In this document: piece after piece, positions 40,482-50,253 of the stretch
Numbering within the stretch: position 1 is the first letter of the stretch
Layout of the letters: each line of letters opens with the position of its first letter
Assembly: GCF_006265095.1 (NCBI RefSeq)
Contig: NZ_VCNK01000013.1
Span: 60,960 to 124,959 of the forward strand
Source of the DNA: Phaeobacter sp. B1627
GTDB lineage: Bacteria; Pseudomonadota; Alphaproteobacteria; Rhodobacterales; Rhodobacteraceae
Direction: 5' to 3'
Length of the DNA stretch: 64,000 nucleotides
The notes under the pieces: generated by a model
The model's input: only the letters and a program-made list of their open reading frames with translations
Told to the model about the DNA's origin: nothing
Database searches by the model: none
Made by a program: the position numbers and the translations under genes

Positions 40482-42008
40482 TCAGTCAGCCCAGCTGACA
40501 CCCTCGAGGCGGATCATCCCGTCCGGGTAGGCGGTGAACCCTTCGAGCTTGCTGTTGTGCGCCCAGATCCAGGTCTGGTGATAGAGGTAGACCAAGGGCG
40601 ATTCGTCAGCCAGCACATCCCGGGCAGCATCATAGGCCGCCTTGCGGTCGGCGGTGCTGGCGGCCACACGAGCGCCGTTCAGAGCCTCATCCACGACCGG
40701 GTTGGAGAAATGGCTGTCGTTGAGGCCTGCTCCGGTGGTGACGAACTGATGAATATTGCCATCCGGATCGACCCGGCCGGACCAGCCGATCTGGCTGGCC
40801 GTAAAATCGCCCGCCGATTGATCCGCGAGAAGGGTCGCGAACTCCTTGGAGACGATTTTCAGCTCAATCCCGGCCTCTGCGACCATCGCCTGAACCACCT
40901 GCATCAGCTGCAGCGGGACCGTGGTGTTGGGCACCTGAACCTCCAGCTGCAGCCCATCCGGGTAGCCAGCCTCGGCCAGCAGCGCCTTGGCTTTGGCCAC
41001 ATCCCGAGCAGGCACCGGATAGTCGGCATAATACCAGGGCGACGTTGGTGGGAACGGCTGGTTTCCGGCCGCAAAGGCGCCCTCAAACACCACCTGGTTC
41101 AGCGCGTCACGATCAATGGCATAGCTGAAGGCCTGGCGCAGGCGCTTGTCATTGCCCCACGGATTGTCGCCCTTGGCCCCATTGCCCACGTTGAAGGTAA
41201 TCCCCTGATAGCCCAGCGAAACCGCATCCGCGACGGTGATATTTGCGTCGGCTTGGGCTTGGCTCAGATCCGTTGCGGCCAGCCGTTCGAGCATGTCGAT
41301 GTCACCGGACTGGAGGTTTGCCAGACGCACGGTGGTGTCGGGGATCGGCAGAAAGGTCACGCTGTCAAAGGCGATCGCCTCTGCGTTCCAGTAATCCGCG
41401 AACCGTTTCAGCACGATCTTGTCCTGTGCCACGCGCTCGGCAAAGGTAAAGGCCCCGGAACAGACCGGATTGAGGCCAAAATCGACCCCGGCAGCCGCCG
41501 CCGCCGTCGGCGAGACCATCATCCCGGCGCGATCTGCCAATTGCGCCATCAGCGTCGCGTCCGGACCGGCCAACAGCAGCTTGATCTCGTATTCGCCGGT
41601 GACTTCGGTCGAGGTAATCGACGCCAGCTCTGATTTGCGCCGGGATTCGTCCATGGTTTTGGACCGTTCTATGTTCGCCGCCACCGCTTCGGCATTGAAG
41701 GGCGTGCCATCGTGGAACACCACCCCTTCGCGCAGCTGCAATGTCACGGCGGTGCCGTCTTCCGAAACCTGCCATGCGGTGGCGAGCTGGGGAATGATTT
41801 CCAGATCCGGAGTGATGTCGACCAGCTTGTCACACAGGGAGGCATAGACGATGCGCCCGACGAAGGTGCGCGATTGATCCGGATCGAGCACATCCGCATC
41901 CGATTGCAGGGCGATGCGCAGATCCTTGGCTGCGACTTCATTGGCGGACAACCCCAGAGCAGTTGCCCCCAGCAGCGCTGCCATGAGCGTTGGTTTCAGG
42001 TGTTTCAT
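40482..42008 (-). CDS. Peptide-type ABC transporter substrate-binding protein (SBP family 5)
   Basis: The 508-residue secreted receptor has a signal peptide (1-27, with LMAALLGATALGLSANEVAA), then a DppA/OppA-type fold: LRIALQSDADVLDPDQSRTF, WQVSEDGTAVTLQLREGVVF, RQAFSYAIDRDALNQVVFEG and a C-terminal SPLVYLYHQTWIWAH. Family members bind di/oligopeptides, glutathione or nickel complexes. Unusually for such operons it is third, after both ATPases. GAGGAAGACATCG precedes the ATG. The GGT gene downstream makes a gamma-glutamyl compound the best ligand guess. Confidence 0.94.
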   Translation of the reverse strand: MKHLKPTLMAALLGATALGLSANEVAAKDLRIALQSDADVLDPDQSRTFVGRIVYASLCDKLVDITPDLEIIPQLATAWQVSEDGTAVTLQLREGVVFHDGTPFNAEAVAANIERSKTMDESRRKSELASITSTEVTGEYEIKLLLAGPDATLMAQLADRAGMMVSPTAAAAAGVDFGLNPVCSGAFTFAERVAQDKIVLKRFADYWNAEAIAFDSVTFLPIPDTTVRLANLQSGDIDMLERLAATDLSQAQADANITVADAVSLGYQGITFNVGNGAKGDNPWGNDKRLRQAFSYAIDRDALNQVVFEGAFAAGNQPFPPTSPWYYADYPVPARDVAKAKALLAEAGYPDGLQLEVQVPNTTVPLQLMQVVQAMVAEAGIELKIVSKEFATLLADQSAGDFTASQIGWSGRVDPDGNIHQFVTTGAGLNDSHFSNPVVDEALNGARVAASTADRKAAYDAARDVLADESPLVYLYHQTWIWAHNSKLEGFTAYPDGMIRLEGVSWAD

Positions 42009-42065
42009 CGATGTCTTCCTCTCTGTTGGTGTTGGTCTGTTGGTCTTTTTTTGGTTTTATTCGGA

Positions 42066-43205
42066 TCAGGTCGCAGCAGTGGGAACGCGGGCCTTGAGCA
42101 CGACCTGCCCTCCCTCGATCGCTGCGCGGTACAAGGCAAACCGAGCCTCTACCGGTTCGGAATGAGGCGCGGAGCGGGCTGCACCGGCCGGCAAGGGGAT
42201 CTCTCGCCAATGGTGACAGGCCACCCGGTGATCTGTGCCCGTTGCAGCTTTGCGTGAGCCGACTTCGCCTGTGTCGACAGGGGCAAGCTCCGGGACGGAG
42301 TTTCTGCACTCTGGCCCGGCAAAGGGGCAGCGGGTGTGAAACCGACAGCCCGGCGGCGGCGCGGTAGGGCTCGGCATTTCGCCGGAAAGTTGCGGCGCAC
42401 GCCCTTCTCCCTCGACGCGCGGGGCGGGAATGGAGGCGAGAAGCGCCTGCGTATACGGGTGACGGGGGCTGTCAAAAACCTCCGCTGCGGTGCCGGTTTC
42501 GACGATGCGTCCCAGGTACATGACCGCGACCCGGTCGCTCATGTGCCGGATAACGCCAAGATCATGCGCAATGATCACAAGCGTCAGCCCCAGATCGCGG
42601 CTGAGATCCCCCATCAGGTTGATAACCTGCGCTTGAATGGAGACGTCGAGCGCCGAAACAGGCTCATCCCCGATCACCAGCTTGGGTCCCGAAGCCAGCG
42701 CGCGCGCGATCCCGATCCGCTGTCGCTGACCGCCGGAGAACTCGTGCGGATAGCGGTTTGCATGCGCGTCGGTCAGGCCCACGGTCCGCAACAGATCGCC
42801 GATTTTGGCGCGCCGCTCCCGTGCCGTCAGGTCGGGGCGATGGACTTCCAGCGGCTCCCCGATCAGCTTGCCCACTGTCATCCGCGGGTTGAGTGAGGAA
42901 AACGGGTCCTGAAAGATGAACTGCATGTCGCGACGCAACCGGGTCAGGTCCGGACCAGCGGCATGGCTGATGTCCTCGCCGTCGAAAACGACCTGACCGG
43001 CCGTCGGCTCCAGCAGCCGCATCAAGAGGCGCGCAAGCGTGGATTTTCCACATCCCGACTCTCCGACGATGGCAAACGTCTCCCCCCGGCGCACCTCAAG
43101 CGAGACATCATCGACCGCCTGCACCACCGGCGCTCTGGTCAGAAAACCACCGCCACCAAATCGCTTCGTCAGGCCCGAAGCCCGCAGGATCAGATCGCCG
43201 CTCAT
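42066..43205 (-). CDS. Peptide-type ABC transporter ATP-binding protein (DppF-like)
   Basis: The 379-residue ATPase has Walker [10 protein letters not shown], signature [14 protein letters not shown], Walker [13 protein letters not shown] and the H-loop IIAHDL, plus the C-terminal oligopeptide-ABC domain with a Cys-rich [20 protein letters not shown] that may bind an Fe-S cluster, as in other OppD/DppF proteins. About 50 extra C-terminal residues continue after this domain. Its ATG overlaps the stop of the DppD-like gene (ATGA). Confidence 0.94.
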   Translation of the reverse strand: MSGDLILRASGLTKRFGGGGFLTRAPVVQAVDDVSLEVRRGETFAIVGESGCGKSTLARLLMRLLEPTAGQVVFDGEDISHAAGPDLTRLRRDMQFIFQDPFSSLNPRMTVGKLIGEPLEVHRPDLTARERRAKIGDLLRTVGLTDAHANRYPHEFSGGQRQRIGIARALASGPKLVIGDEPVSALDVSIQAQVINLMGDLSRDLGLTLVIIAHDLGVIRHMSDRVAVMYLGRIVETGTAAEVFDSPRHPYTQALLASIPAPRVEGEGRAPQLSGEMPSPTAPPPGCRFHTRCPFAGPECRNSVPELAPVDTGEVGSRKAATGTDHRVACHHWREIPLPAGAARSAPHSEPVEARFALYRAAIEGGQVVLKARVPTAAT

Positions 43206-44233
43206 GCCTGCACCATCACGTGCTCTTCCAACGGCGCGAAATGGCAGGCGACGCGATGGCCCGATCCGGCCGCCATCGGCAGGGGACGTTCGGTACAGGT
43301 TTCATTGGCAAAGGCACAACGAGTGCGAAAGCGGCATCCGGAGGGCATGTTTTCAATCGCCGGAACAGAGCCCGGAACGATGGCCAGACGCCCGCCGGGA
43401 CGGTCGAGCCGCGGCATCGCACTCATGAGACCAATCGTATAGGGATGCTGCGGGTTGGCGAAGATCTCCCGCACGGGACCATATTCGACGACTTCGCCGC
43501 CATACATCACTGCCACGCTATCGGCAATTTCGGCCACGACTCCAAGATCATGGGTGATCATCATCGTGCCCATGCCGGTGTCGCGGCGCAGGTCGTCAAT
43601 CAGGTTCAGGATCTGCGCCTGAATGGTCACGTCCAGCGCGGTGGTCGGCTCATCCGCGATCAACAGCTTGGGATCATTGGCGAGCGCGATAGCAATCATG
43701 ACTCTCTGACGCATACCACCGGACAATTGGTACGGGAATTCTTTCAGCCGCTGATCCGGCGCGGATATCCCCACCTTGACCAGCAAATCACGCGCACGCC
43801 GCAGGGCCTCAGCGCGGGTGCCCCCCTGGTGCTGCAATACAGATTCCGCGATCTGATCGCCCACGGAAAAGGCCGGATTGAGCGAGGTCATCGGTTCCTG
43901 AAAGATCATTGCGATCTGATTCCCGCGCAAATGCGACGGTAGGTTTTCCCGGCGCAGATCGTAGGATTTCCCCATAAAAGAAAGATCACCGGACAGAACA
44001 TCGGAGGCGCCTTTCGGCAAAAGCCCCATGATCGACATCGCCGTTACGCTCTTGCCGCATCCGGATTCGCCCACGACGCACAGGATTTCGCCCGCCGAAA
44101 CCGATAGGCTGATACCGTTGACGGTGGCTACCGTTTGCCCGCGAAAGCGCAGTGTGAAATCATCCAACCGTAGGATGGCTGCCGGGGAAACCCGGGTCGG
44201 CCCTTCTATTGGAACTCGTTGATCGGACGACAT
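43202..44233 (-). CDS. Peptide-type ABC transporter ATP-binding protein (DppD-like)
   Basis: The 343-residue ATPase has Walker [11 protein letters not shown]-loop [16 protein letters not shown], signature [15 protein letters not shown], Walker [13 protein letters not shown] and the C-terminal Cys-containing [18 protein letters not shown] segment. It is the first gene of the eight-gene operon (DppD, DppF, binding protein, DppB, DppC, GGT, DUF1028, GntR). AGAGGAGACCCGG precedes the ATG at 44233; an upstream ATG at 44278 lies inside the promoter/operator and is rejected. Confidence 0.94.
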   Translation of the reverse strand: MSSDQRVPIEGPTRVSPAAILRLDDFTLRFRGQTVATVNGISLSVSAGEILCVVGESGCGKSVTAMSIMGLLPKGASDVLSGDLSFMGKSYDLRRENLPSHLRGNQIAMIFQEPMTSLNPAFSVGDQIAESVLQHQGGTRAEALRRARDLLVKVGISAPDQRLKEFPYQLSGGMRQRVMIAIALANDPKLLIADEPTTALDVTIQAQILNLIDDLRRDTGMGTMMITHDLGVVAEIADSVAVMYGGEVVEYGPVREIFANPQHPYTIGLMSAMPRLDRPGGRLAIVPGSVPAIENMPSGCRFRTRCAFANETCTERPLPMAAGSGHRVACHFAPLEEHVMVQA

Positions 44234-44273
44234 CCGGGTCTCCTCTGGCAGCTGCTGGGCCTGAACGCATTGC

Positions 44274-44309
44274 ACCAATTACATATTGGTTCAGGATCCA
44301 TGCTGTCAA
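44274..44309 (-). promoter_or_regulatory. Promoter and overlapping operator of the peptide-ABC operon
   Basis: On the minus strand a perfect -35 TTGACA (44309-44304) is followed after 17-18 bases by TATGTA/ATATGT. The -10 is covered by a 17-base palindrome, ACCAAT-TACAT-ATTGGT (44274-44290), placed to block RNA polymerase when bound. The GntR protein of the same operon is the likely ligand. Confidence 0.55.
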
Positions 44310-44506
44310 CCAGGCACATCTTCGAAGCGGCCGATCTGTATCGGCGCCACTAGGGCCTCATCAAAAGATGCTCAGAAAACAGGCGCTGGTGAGGGGCCAG
44401 GCGTGACGGGCAAAGCTGGCAGACAGGCCACTTTTTCCGGCCCGGTTTTCGAACCAGAACGGGGACGTCGGCCGCCCAGCGCAGATGCGCATTCGCCTGC
44501 GGTGGA

Positions 44507-45679
44507 TCAGGAGCCCGCGACGCCCCTGATCACGCCACGCAGTTCCGCCAGCCCACGCAATCGCCCGATCAGCGGGTATCCCGACACCAGCTCGCGCGAA
44601 TGGTCGCTGAGCAGGACATGCCCGTGATCCGGGCGAAACGGGATCAGGTGATCCTCATGACCCGCGTATTTTCGGTGCTCCTGCTCGGCCAGCAATACCC
44701 GGATCAGAGCCACCATATCTGTGTCCCCCTCCAGATGGGCCGCTTCTTCGAAAGAGCCATCTGCTTCCTTCGCCACGTTCCGCAAATGCGCAAAATAGAT
44801 ACGGTCCGCGAATTCCTCGGCAAGTGCAGGGACATCATTCTCTGGATTGGCCCCGAGAGAGCCGGAGCACAGGGTCAGCCCGTTTGCCGGGCTGTCAAAA
44901 GCGCTGAACAGCCACCTCAGATCCTCGGCGTCCGAGACGATGCGTGGCAGGCCGAGGATATCGCGTGGCGGATCATCCGGGTGCACCGCAAGGCGAAGGC
45001 CGAGATCTTCGGCGGCAGGCCCGACTTCATTGAGGAAGCGTTTGACATTGGCGCGGATTTCATCCCGGCCAACACCTTCGTACGCAAGCAGCGCCCCGCG
45101 AAGACCCGCAATGTCATACCGTTCGAACGCGCCGGGAATCCCCGCCATGATCGCAGCAAGAAGAGCGGAACGCTCGCTTTCGGAAGAGGTCTGATACCAA
45201 TCACCAGCCTTGACGAGAACATCCGGCGGGTAGTCATGCGCCGCATCCTGACGCCCGAGCATATGGAGTTCGAACGCACACATCTTGACAGCATCGAACC
45301 GCAAACAAGTCCCACCCCCTGCGACGGGCGCAGCGAGATCGGTTCTGGTCCAGTCCAGAAGCGGCATGAAATTGTAGCAGATCGTTTTGATACCCTGGGA
45401 TGCGAGGTTGGCCATCGACTGGCGGTAGTTCGCAAACAGCGGGGACAAGTCCCCCTCGCCGCGTTTGATCGACTCATGGATCGGCAGGCTTTCCACTACG
45501 GTCCAGTCAAAACCCGCAGCTTCGATCCTGGATTTGCGCGCGGCAATCGTCTGCGTAGGCCAGACCTCCCCATAGGGGATTTCATGGAGCGCGGTCACAA
45601 TGCTGCCTGCACCAGTTTGCGAAATCTCCGATAGCGAAATCTTGTCGAGGTCACCGTACCATCGCCAGCTCTCGATCAT
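44507..45679 (-). CDS. uxuA: Mannonate dehydratase UxuA
   Basis: The 390-residue TIM-barrel metalloenzyme converts D-mannonate to 2-keto-3-deoxygluconate (KDG). It begins MIESWRWYGDLDKISLSEIS, contains CYNFMPLLDWTRTDL, AVHPDDPPRDILGLPRIVS (metal-binding His-Pro-Asp-Asp), LCSGSLGANPEND and HLRNV, and ends with IPFRPDHGHVLLSD, all typical of UxuA. It overlaps uxuB by ATGA (45676-45679) and is the last gene of the uronate operon. Fe(II)/Mn(II) dependence is family knowledge. Confidence 0.96.
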   Translation of the reverse strand: MIESWRWYGDLDKISLSEISQTGAGSIVTALHEIPYGEVWPTQTIAARKSRIEAAGFDWTVVESLPIHESIKRGEGDLSPLFANYRQSMANLASQGIKTICYNFMPLLDWTRTDLAAPVAGGGTCLRFDAVKMCAFELHMLGRQDAAHDYPPDVLVKAGDWYQTSSESERSALLAAIMAGIPGAFERYDIAGLRGALLAYEGVGRDEIRANVKRFLNEVGPAAEDLGLRLAVHPDDPPRDILGLPRIVSDAEDLRWLFSAFDSPANGLTLCSGSLGANPENDVPALAEEFADRIYFAHLRNVAKEADGSFEEAAHLEGDTDMVALIRVLLAEQEHRKYAGHEDHLIPFRPDHGHVLLSDHSRELVSGYPLIGRLRGLAELRGVIRGVAGS

Positions 45680-47103
45680 GAGGTCACATCTTTCACTGCG
45701 TCACGCGCCCCCAGCGCACACAGACGGGCGGCGGCCGTCGTCAACGGTGCGCGCAGCGGCTGGACCAAATCCGGTGGAAAGATCGCGCTCAGCGACAGAA
45801 AAGCCGACACTGTTTCAGCAGGCGACGCGGCGCGCTCGGACAGATGACGCAGCGTGTCGGCCATTGGATCGCGCACGTCAATCGGCTGGCCCGCCTCATC
45901 CACACCGCCCGCGTATCGCATCCATGCGGCAACCGCGAGGCAGAGCGCGCCGACCTCGCGCCCGTTTTCCAGATTGTCGCGCAGCGTCCCAAGCAGGCGC
46001 TGAGGCAATTTCTGGCTGCCATCCATCGCGATCTGCCAGGTTCTGTGATGAATGGCAGGGTTTGCGAAACGGGCGAACAACGCCTCTGCGTATTGTGTGA
46101 GGCTGACCCCCTCAGGGGCCTCTACGGTCGGCGTGATCTCCTCCCATAGTCTGCGCGCGTAAGCCGCAAAAACCGGGTCGGCCACTGTTTCGGCGATGGT
46201 CGCATGCCCCGCAAGATAGCCTGTGTAGGCCAAGGCTGAATGGACACCGTTGAGCATGCGCAGTTTCATGTGTTCATGGGCGGTGACATCCGTCACCATT
46301 TCAGCGCCGGCCGCCGCGAAATCCGGGCGCGCCCCGCCGACAAAATCATCCTCGATTGCCCATTGGGAGAACGGCTCGTGCAGGACCGGGGCCGCGTCTC
46401 GGTAACCCAGACTCTCGCTGATCCGCGTTATGTCGGCCTCTGTTGTGGCCGGGGTGATGCGATCAACCATGGTTGACGGAAACCGCCCTTCCACAGCAAT
46501 CCAGCGCTCCAGCTCCGGGTCGATTTCTGCCGCGAGTTGCAGCACCAGACGGCGGACCAGCCTGCCATTCTCCGGCAGGTTGTCGCAGGTCAGCACGGTA
46601 TAGGGCGCGGTGCCGGCCGCCCGGCGCATCTGCAACCCGCGCACCAGATAGCCCAAAGCCGATGTTGGTATCCTGTGGGTCAGATCGTGGCGGATGTCAG
46701 GATGCGCCATGTTCAAAAGCCCCGTGGCCGGGTCGTGACAATAGCCTTTTTCCGTCACCGTCAGCGATACGATCCGCGTGGTGGGAGCGGCCAACGCGTC
46801 GAGCACGCGCTGTGGGTCTTCCGGTGCCACCAACACGGAATTCAATACCGTGACATCGCGGAAGTGCTGTTGCCCGGGCGCCAGCGTTACCGAGGTATAG
46901 GCCCAATTTCGCGCCCGCAACGCATCCCGGGTTGCCGGGCTGCGCAAAGAGACCCCGATGATGTCCCAATCGCCACCGGAGGCCGCCATCGCATCGGCCA
47001 CATACACACATCCAAAGGCGCGGAAGAATGCGCCAAGTCCCAGATGCACGATACCGGCCGCAGGAGACTTCTGTTCAACGGGCAAGCCAACCCCCATCAA
47101 CAT
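45676..47103 (-). CDS. uxuB: Fructuronate reductase UxuB (mannitol-dehydrogenase family)
   Basis: A 475-residue NAD-dependent polyol dehydrogenase. HLGLGAFFRAFGCVYVADAM (about 20-40) is the nucleotide-binding start, SLTVTEKGYCHDP a conserved middle motif, and CDNLPENGRLVRRLVLQLA plus VDRITPATTE the substrate-binding core of the mannitol-dehydrogenase family. Between uxuA and kduD, reduction of D-fructuronate to D-mannonate is the evident role. The start (ATG 47103, or 47097) lies inside the end of kduD, a 23-29-base overlap. Confidence 0.93.
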   Translation of the reverse strand: MLMGVGLPVEQKSPAAGIVHLGLGAFFRAFGCVYVADAMAASGGDWDIIGVSLRSPATRDALRARNWAYTSVTLAPGQQHFRDVTVLNSVLVAPEDPQRVLDALAAPTTRIVSLTVTEKGYCHDPATGLLNMAHPDIRHDLTHRIPTSALGYLVRGLQMRRAAGTAPYTVLTCDNLPENGRLVRRLVLQLAAEIDPELERWIAVEGRFPSTMVDRITPATTEADITRISESLGYRDAAPVLHEPFSQWAIEDDFVGGARPDFAAAGAEMVTDVTAHEHMKLRMLNGVHSALAYTGYLAGHATIAETVADPVFAAYARRLWEEITPTVEAPEGVSLTQYAEALFARFANPAIHHRTWQIAMDGSQKLPQRLLGTLRDNLENGREVGALCLAVAAWMRYAGGVDEAGQPIDVRDPMADTLRHLSERAASPAETVSAFLSLSAIFPPDLVQPLRAPLTTAAARLCALGARDAVKDVTS

Positions 47104-47818
47104 TCAGGATGGCGCCATGCACATATTGGGCAGCAGGCGTACAAAGGTAGACCGCTGCTCCGGCGATATCTTCTGCGGCGCCCCAGCGGCCCGCCGGAAT
47201 ACGCTCCAGAATGGCGGCATTGCGCGCGGGGTCATCCCGGAGCGCTTGCGTGTTGTTGGTTTCAATATAGCCGGGCGCGACCGCATTGACGTTGATCCCC
47301 TTGGCGGCCCACTCATTCGCCAGGAGCTTGGTCAGCCCGCTCACGCCATGTTTCGATGCAGTATAGGACGGCACCCGGATACCGCCCTGAAAGGACAGGA
47401 GCGAGGCAATATTGACCACCGCGCCGCGTCCTTTGCGGGCAAACACGGCCTTGCCAAACGCCTGCGTGGTAAAGAAAAGCGCCTTGAGGTTCACATCCAT
47501 GACGCAGTCCCAGTCGTCTTCGGTAAAGTCGATTGCATCATTGCGGCGGATGAGACCTGCATTGTTGACCAGAATATCCACCGCTTCGCCGTCAAACAGC
47601 GCCCTGCCCGCCATCGGATCACTGAAATCCGCGAGGACGGAGGTCGCCACCCCGCCGGCGGCCTGGATCTTTGCGACCGTTTCGTCACAGGCCCGGCGCC
47701 CGACGCAGACGACCTCGGCCCCGGCGGTGGCAAGCCCCTGCGCAATCGCCTGCCCGATACCGGTGTTGGCACCGGTCACCAACGCCCGTCGCCCCGCGAG
47801 AGAAAAGGCTGTACTCAA
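47075..47818 (-). CDS. kduD: 2-dehydro-3-deoxy-D-gluconate 5-dehydrogenase KduD (SDR)
   Basis: The 247-residue short-chain dehydrogenase has cofactor motif ALVTGANTGIGQAIAQGL, NNAG at about 85-88 (ILVNNAGLIRRNDA), catalytic Ser in VNIASLLSF and YxxxK in VPSYTASKHG, and C-terminal NVDGGWLAR. The RxNDA-type segment after NNAG and the neighbours identify KduD, which reduces 2,5-diketo-3-deoxygluconate to KDG. It overlaps kduI by ATGA (47815-47818). Confidence 0.93.
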   Translation of the reverse strand: MSTAFSLAGRRALVTGANTGIGQAIAQGLATAGAEVVCVGRRACDETVAKIQAAGGVATSVLADFSDPMAGRALFDGEAVDILVNNAGLIRRNDAIDFTEDDWDCVMDVNLKALFFTTQAFGKAVFARKGRGAVVNIASLLSFQGGIRVPSYTASKHGVSGLTKLLANEWAAKGINVNAVAPGYIETNNTQALRDDPARNAAILERIPAGRWGAAEDIAGAAVYLCTPAAQYVHGAILNVDGGWLAR

Positions 47819-48639
47819 CGCAAATCCTCCATCGCGATCATGTCCATATCCGTGAAATCAACGTTGTCGCCCGCCATCGCCCAGCAGAACGTATAGGATG
47901 ACGTGCCCGCACCGGCATGAATGGACCAGGGCGGCGAGATCACCGCCTCCTCGTTGGCCATGACAAGATGGCGGGTCTGGCTCGGCTCTCCCATCATGTG
48001 AAAGACGCGGGCGTCGCTGGGCATGTTGAAATACAGATAGGCTTCCATGCGGCGGTCATGTGTGTGTGCGGGCATGGTGTTCCATACCGATCCCTCGGCG
48101 AATTGGGTGTAGCCCATCAGCAACTGACAGCTTTTGCAGACCTCGGGGTGCAAAAGCTGGATGATGACCCGTTCGTTCGCAGTTTCTTTCGACCCCATTT
48201 CAACGCGGCGGGCGTCCGATACCCTGATCAAGGTGGTGGGATAGGTCTGATGCGCGGGCGCCGACAGGATATAGAACCGCCCCGCCCCGGCAAATTCGAC
48301 GGCTCCGGCCCCCATGCCGATATACAGCACCTCGCCGGTGTCTACCTCGAAGGTCTGCCCGTCCACGGTGATCGTGCCCGCATCGCCGATGTTGAGCACA
48401 CCCATTTCGCGGCGTTCCAGAAAGCTGGCCGTACCAGTGGCCTCCATCTGGTCCAACGTCAGCGCTCCTCCGCCGGGGACGGCCGATCCCAGGATGAGCC
48501 GGTCATAGTGACTGTAGACCAGGTTGATCTCGCCGTCGGCGAACAGGCCACCGACGTGGAAATGATCCCGCAGCTGCTCCGTATCAAGGGTCTTGGCCGT
48601 CGCCGGGTCGATCGCATAGCGCGTTTCGGATTTCAGCAT
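47815..48639 (-). CDS. kduI: 5-dehydro-4-deoxy-D-glucuronate isomerase KduI
   Basis: This 274-residue double-cupin metalloenzyme has the metal-binding motif HTHDRRMEAYLYFNM and DVVSPPWSIH-type C-terminal cupin (ISPPWSIHAGAGTSSYTFCW), with MLKSETRYAIDPATAKTLDT at the N-terminus typical of KduI. It isomerises 4-deoxy-L-threo-5-hexosulose uronate, the product of unsaturated oligouronides, to 2,5-diketo-3-deoxygluconate for KduD. It lies 18 bases after the small cupin gene. Confidence 0.95.
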   Translation of the reverse strand: MLKSETRYAIDPATAKTLDTEQLRDHFHVGGLFADGEINLVYSHYDRLILGSAVPGGGALTLDQMEATGTASFLERREMGVLNIGDAGTITVDGQTFEVDTGEVLYIGMGAGAVEFAGAGRFYILSAPAHQTYPTTLIRVSDARRVEMGSKETANERVIIQLLHPEVCKSCQLLMGYTQFAEGSVWNTMPAHTHDRRMEAYLYFNMPSDARVFHMMGEPSQTRHLVMANEEAVISPPWSIHAGAGTSSYTFCWAMAGDNVDFTDMDMIAMEDLR

Positions 48640-48657
48640 GATATCATCGCTTTCTGT

Positions 48658-48963
48658 TCATAAAAAATCATCACGGCGCGGCGTGAACGTGTCGATCAGA
48701 GTGCCCGCGGCAACGCAGGTGCATCCGTGTTCCGTATTGCCGGGGATCACCAGACTGTCGCCCGGCGCAAGTTCGTGGCTGGTCCCGTCCACATGGAACA
48801 GGAACCGCCCGCTTTGCACATATGTGGACTGGACGTGGGGATGGTGATGCAGTTTGCCCTCGCCACCGGTGTCGAACCGGAAGGCAACAACCATCAGATC
48901 GGGGGTCTCGGCGAGCACCTGGCGGGTCACGCCGGGATCGGCATCAACAACGGGAAAGCTCAT
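48658..48963 (-). CDS. kdgF: KdgF-like single-domain cupin
   Basis: The 101-residue single cupin has the metal-binding pattern HHHPHVQSTYVQSGRFLFHV and then PGDSLVIPGNTEHGC, ending DTFTPRRDDFL. This layout matches KdgF, which speeds conversion of unsaturated uronate monomers to the linear ketouronate used by KduI. Its position directly before kduI supports this. The start at 48963 follows GAGGACACT; longer frames include unrelated Arg/Cys-rich residues. Confidence 0.85.
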   Translation of the reverse strand: MSFPVVDADPGVTRQVLAETPDLMVVAFRFDTGGEGKLHHHPHVQSTYVQSGRFLFHVDGTSHELAPGDSLVIPGNTEHGCTCVAAGTLIDTFTPRRDDFL

Positions 48964-48970
48964 AGTGTCC

Positions 48971-50251
48971 TCATCTGAAAAGGGAGGGCAGCCACAAGGA
49001 CAGCCCGGGGATATAGGTGACAAGCAGCAGCACAGCAAAGGCCGCACCGTAGAACGGCCAGATCGAGCGAACGGCATTGCCAATCGGAATGCGCCCCACT
49101 GCGCAGCCGACGAATAGCACCGCCCCCACCGGTGGCGTGCACAGGCCAATGCCGAGGTTCAGGATCAGGATGACTCCGAAGTGAACCGGGTCGATCCCAA
49201 ACGCGAGCGCCACCGGAAGGAAGATCGGTGTCGTGATCACGATCAGCGGCGACATATCCATGAATGTTCCAAGGATCAGCAGGACCACGTTCATCAGCAG
49301 CAGGATGACAATCGGATTGTCCGACACCCCCTGCAGCAAGGCGACCATCGACGCAGGCACTTTGGTGTAGGCCAACAGCCAGCCGAAGGACGCGGCACAG
49401 CCGATCACCATCAGCACCATGGCCGTTGTGCGGACGGCGGCAAAGGTCGCCTGGATAAAATCATGCCAGCTGAGGGTGCGGTAGACGAAGAACGTCACCA
49501 GCAGCGCATAGACAACGGCAATATTGGAGGATTCAGAGGCGGTGAAGATCCCTGACCGGACGCCGCCGAAAATGATCGCCACCAGAACAAGACCCGGAGC
49601 AGCAGCGACAAACAGCACTCCGATCATCCGGAACCCCTGAAAGGGCTGTACCGGGTAGCCTTTGCGCTTTGCCACCCACCAGGACACGATCATCAGCGCC
49701 AGCGCCAGCAGAAAACCGGGCAGGATGCCTGCGGTAAAGAGATCCGCGATCGAGATCCGCCCGCCTGCCGCGATCGAGTAGATGATCATATTATGCGACG
49801 GCGGCAGCAGCAGGGCGATGATGGAACTGACGACCGTGATGTTCACGGCATAGTCCACGTCATAGCCCCGCTCTTTCATCTGCGGCACCATCAGCCCGCC
49901 CACCGCAGAGGCATCAGCGGCGGCCGAACCGGACACACCGCCGAACATGACGGATGACAGAACGTTGACCTGCCCCAATCCGCCGCGCAAATGCCCGACA
50001 AAAGCCCCCGCGAGGGCCACCAACCGGCGCGCGATGTCGCCGCGAACCATCAGATCGCCGGCAAAGATGAAAAAGGGAATCGCCATGAGCGCAAAGACCG
50101 AGACGCCGGAATTGAGCCGCTGAAACACGACGACCGGCGGCAGGCCCAGGTATGCAATCGTCGCAAAGCTCGACATACCGAGGCAAAATGCGACCGGCGT
50201 GCCGATCAGGAGCAGCACCACGAAAGTGCCAAAGAGGACGTATAGTTCCAT
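48971..50251 (-). CDS. TRAP transporter large permease (DctM), system 3 (uronate operon)
   Basis: This 426-residue DctM protein has GTPVAFCLGMSSFATIAYLG near the N-terminus, a MFGGVSGSAAADASAVGGLM selectivity segment and C-terminal LGIGLCTPPVGAVLFVGCAV. The gene starts two bases after the small permease stop and ends seven bases before the cupin. Within an operon of oligouronide and uronate enzymes it most likely imports galacturonate/glucuronate or short unsaturated uronides. Confidence 0.95.
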   Translation of the reverse strand: MELYVLFGTFVVLLLIGTPVAFCLGMSSFATIAYLGLPPVVVFQRLNSGVSVFALMAIPFFIFAGDLMVRGDIARRLVALAGAFVGHLRGGLGQVNVLSSVMFGGVSGSAAADASAVGGLMVPQMKERGYDVDYAVNITVVSSIIALLLPPSHNMIIYSIAAGGRISIADLFTAGILPGFLLALALMIVSWWVAKRKGYPVQPFQGFRMIGVLFVAAAPGLVLVAIIFGGVRSGIFTASESSNIAVVYALLVTFFVYRTLSWHDFIQATFAAVRTTAMVLMVIGCAASFGWLLAYTKVPASMVALLQGVSDNPIVILLLMNVVLLILGTFMDMSPLIVITTPIFLPVALAFGIDPVHFGVILILNLGIGLCTPPVGAVLFVGCAVGRIPIGNAVRSIWPFYGAAFAVLLLVTYIPGLSLWLPSLFR

Positions 50252-50253
50252 AT

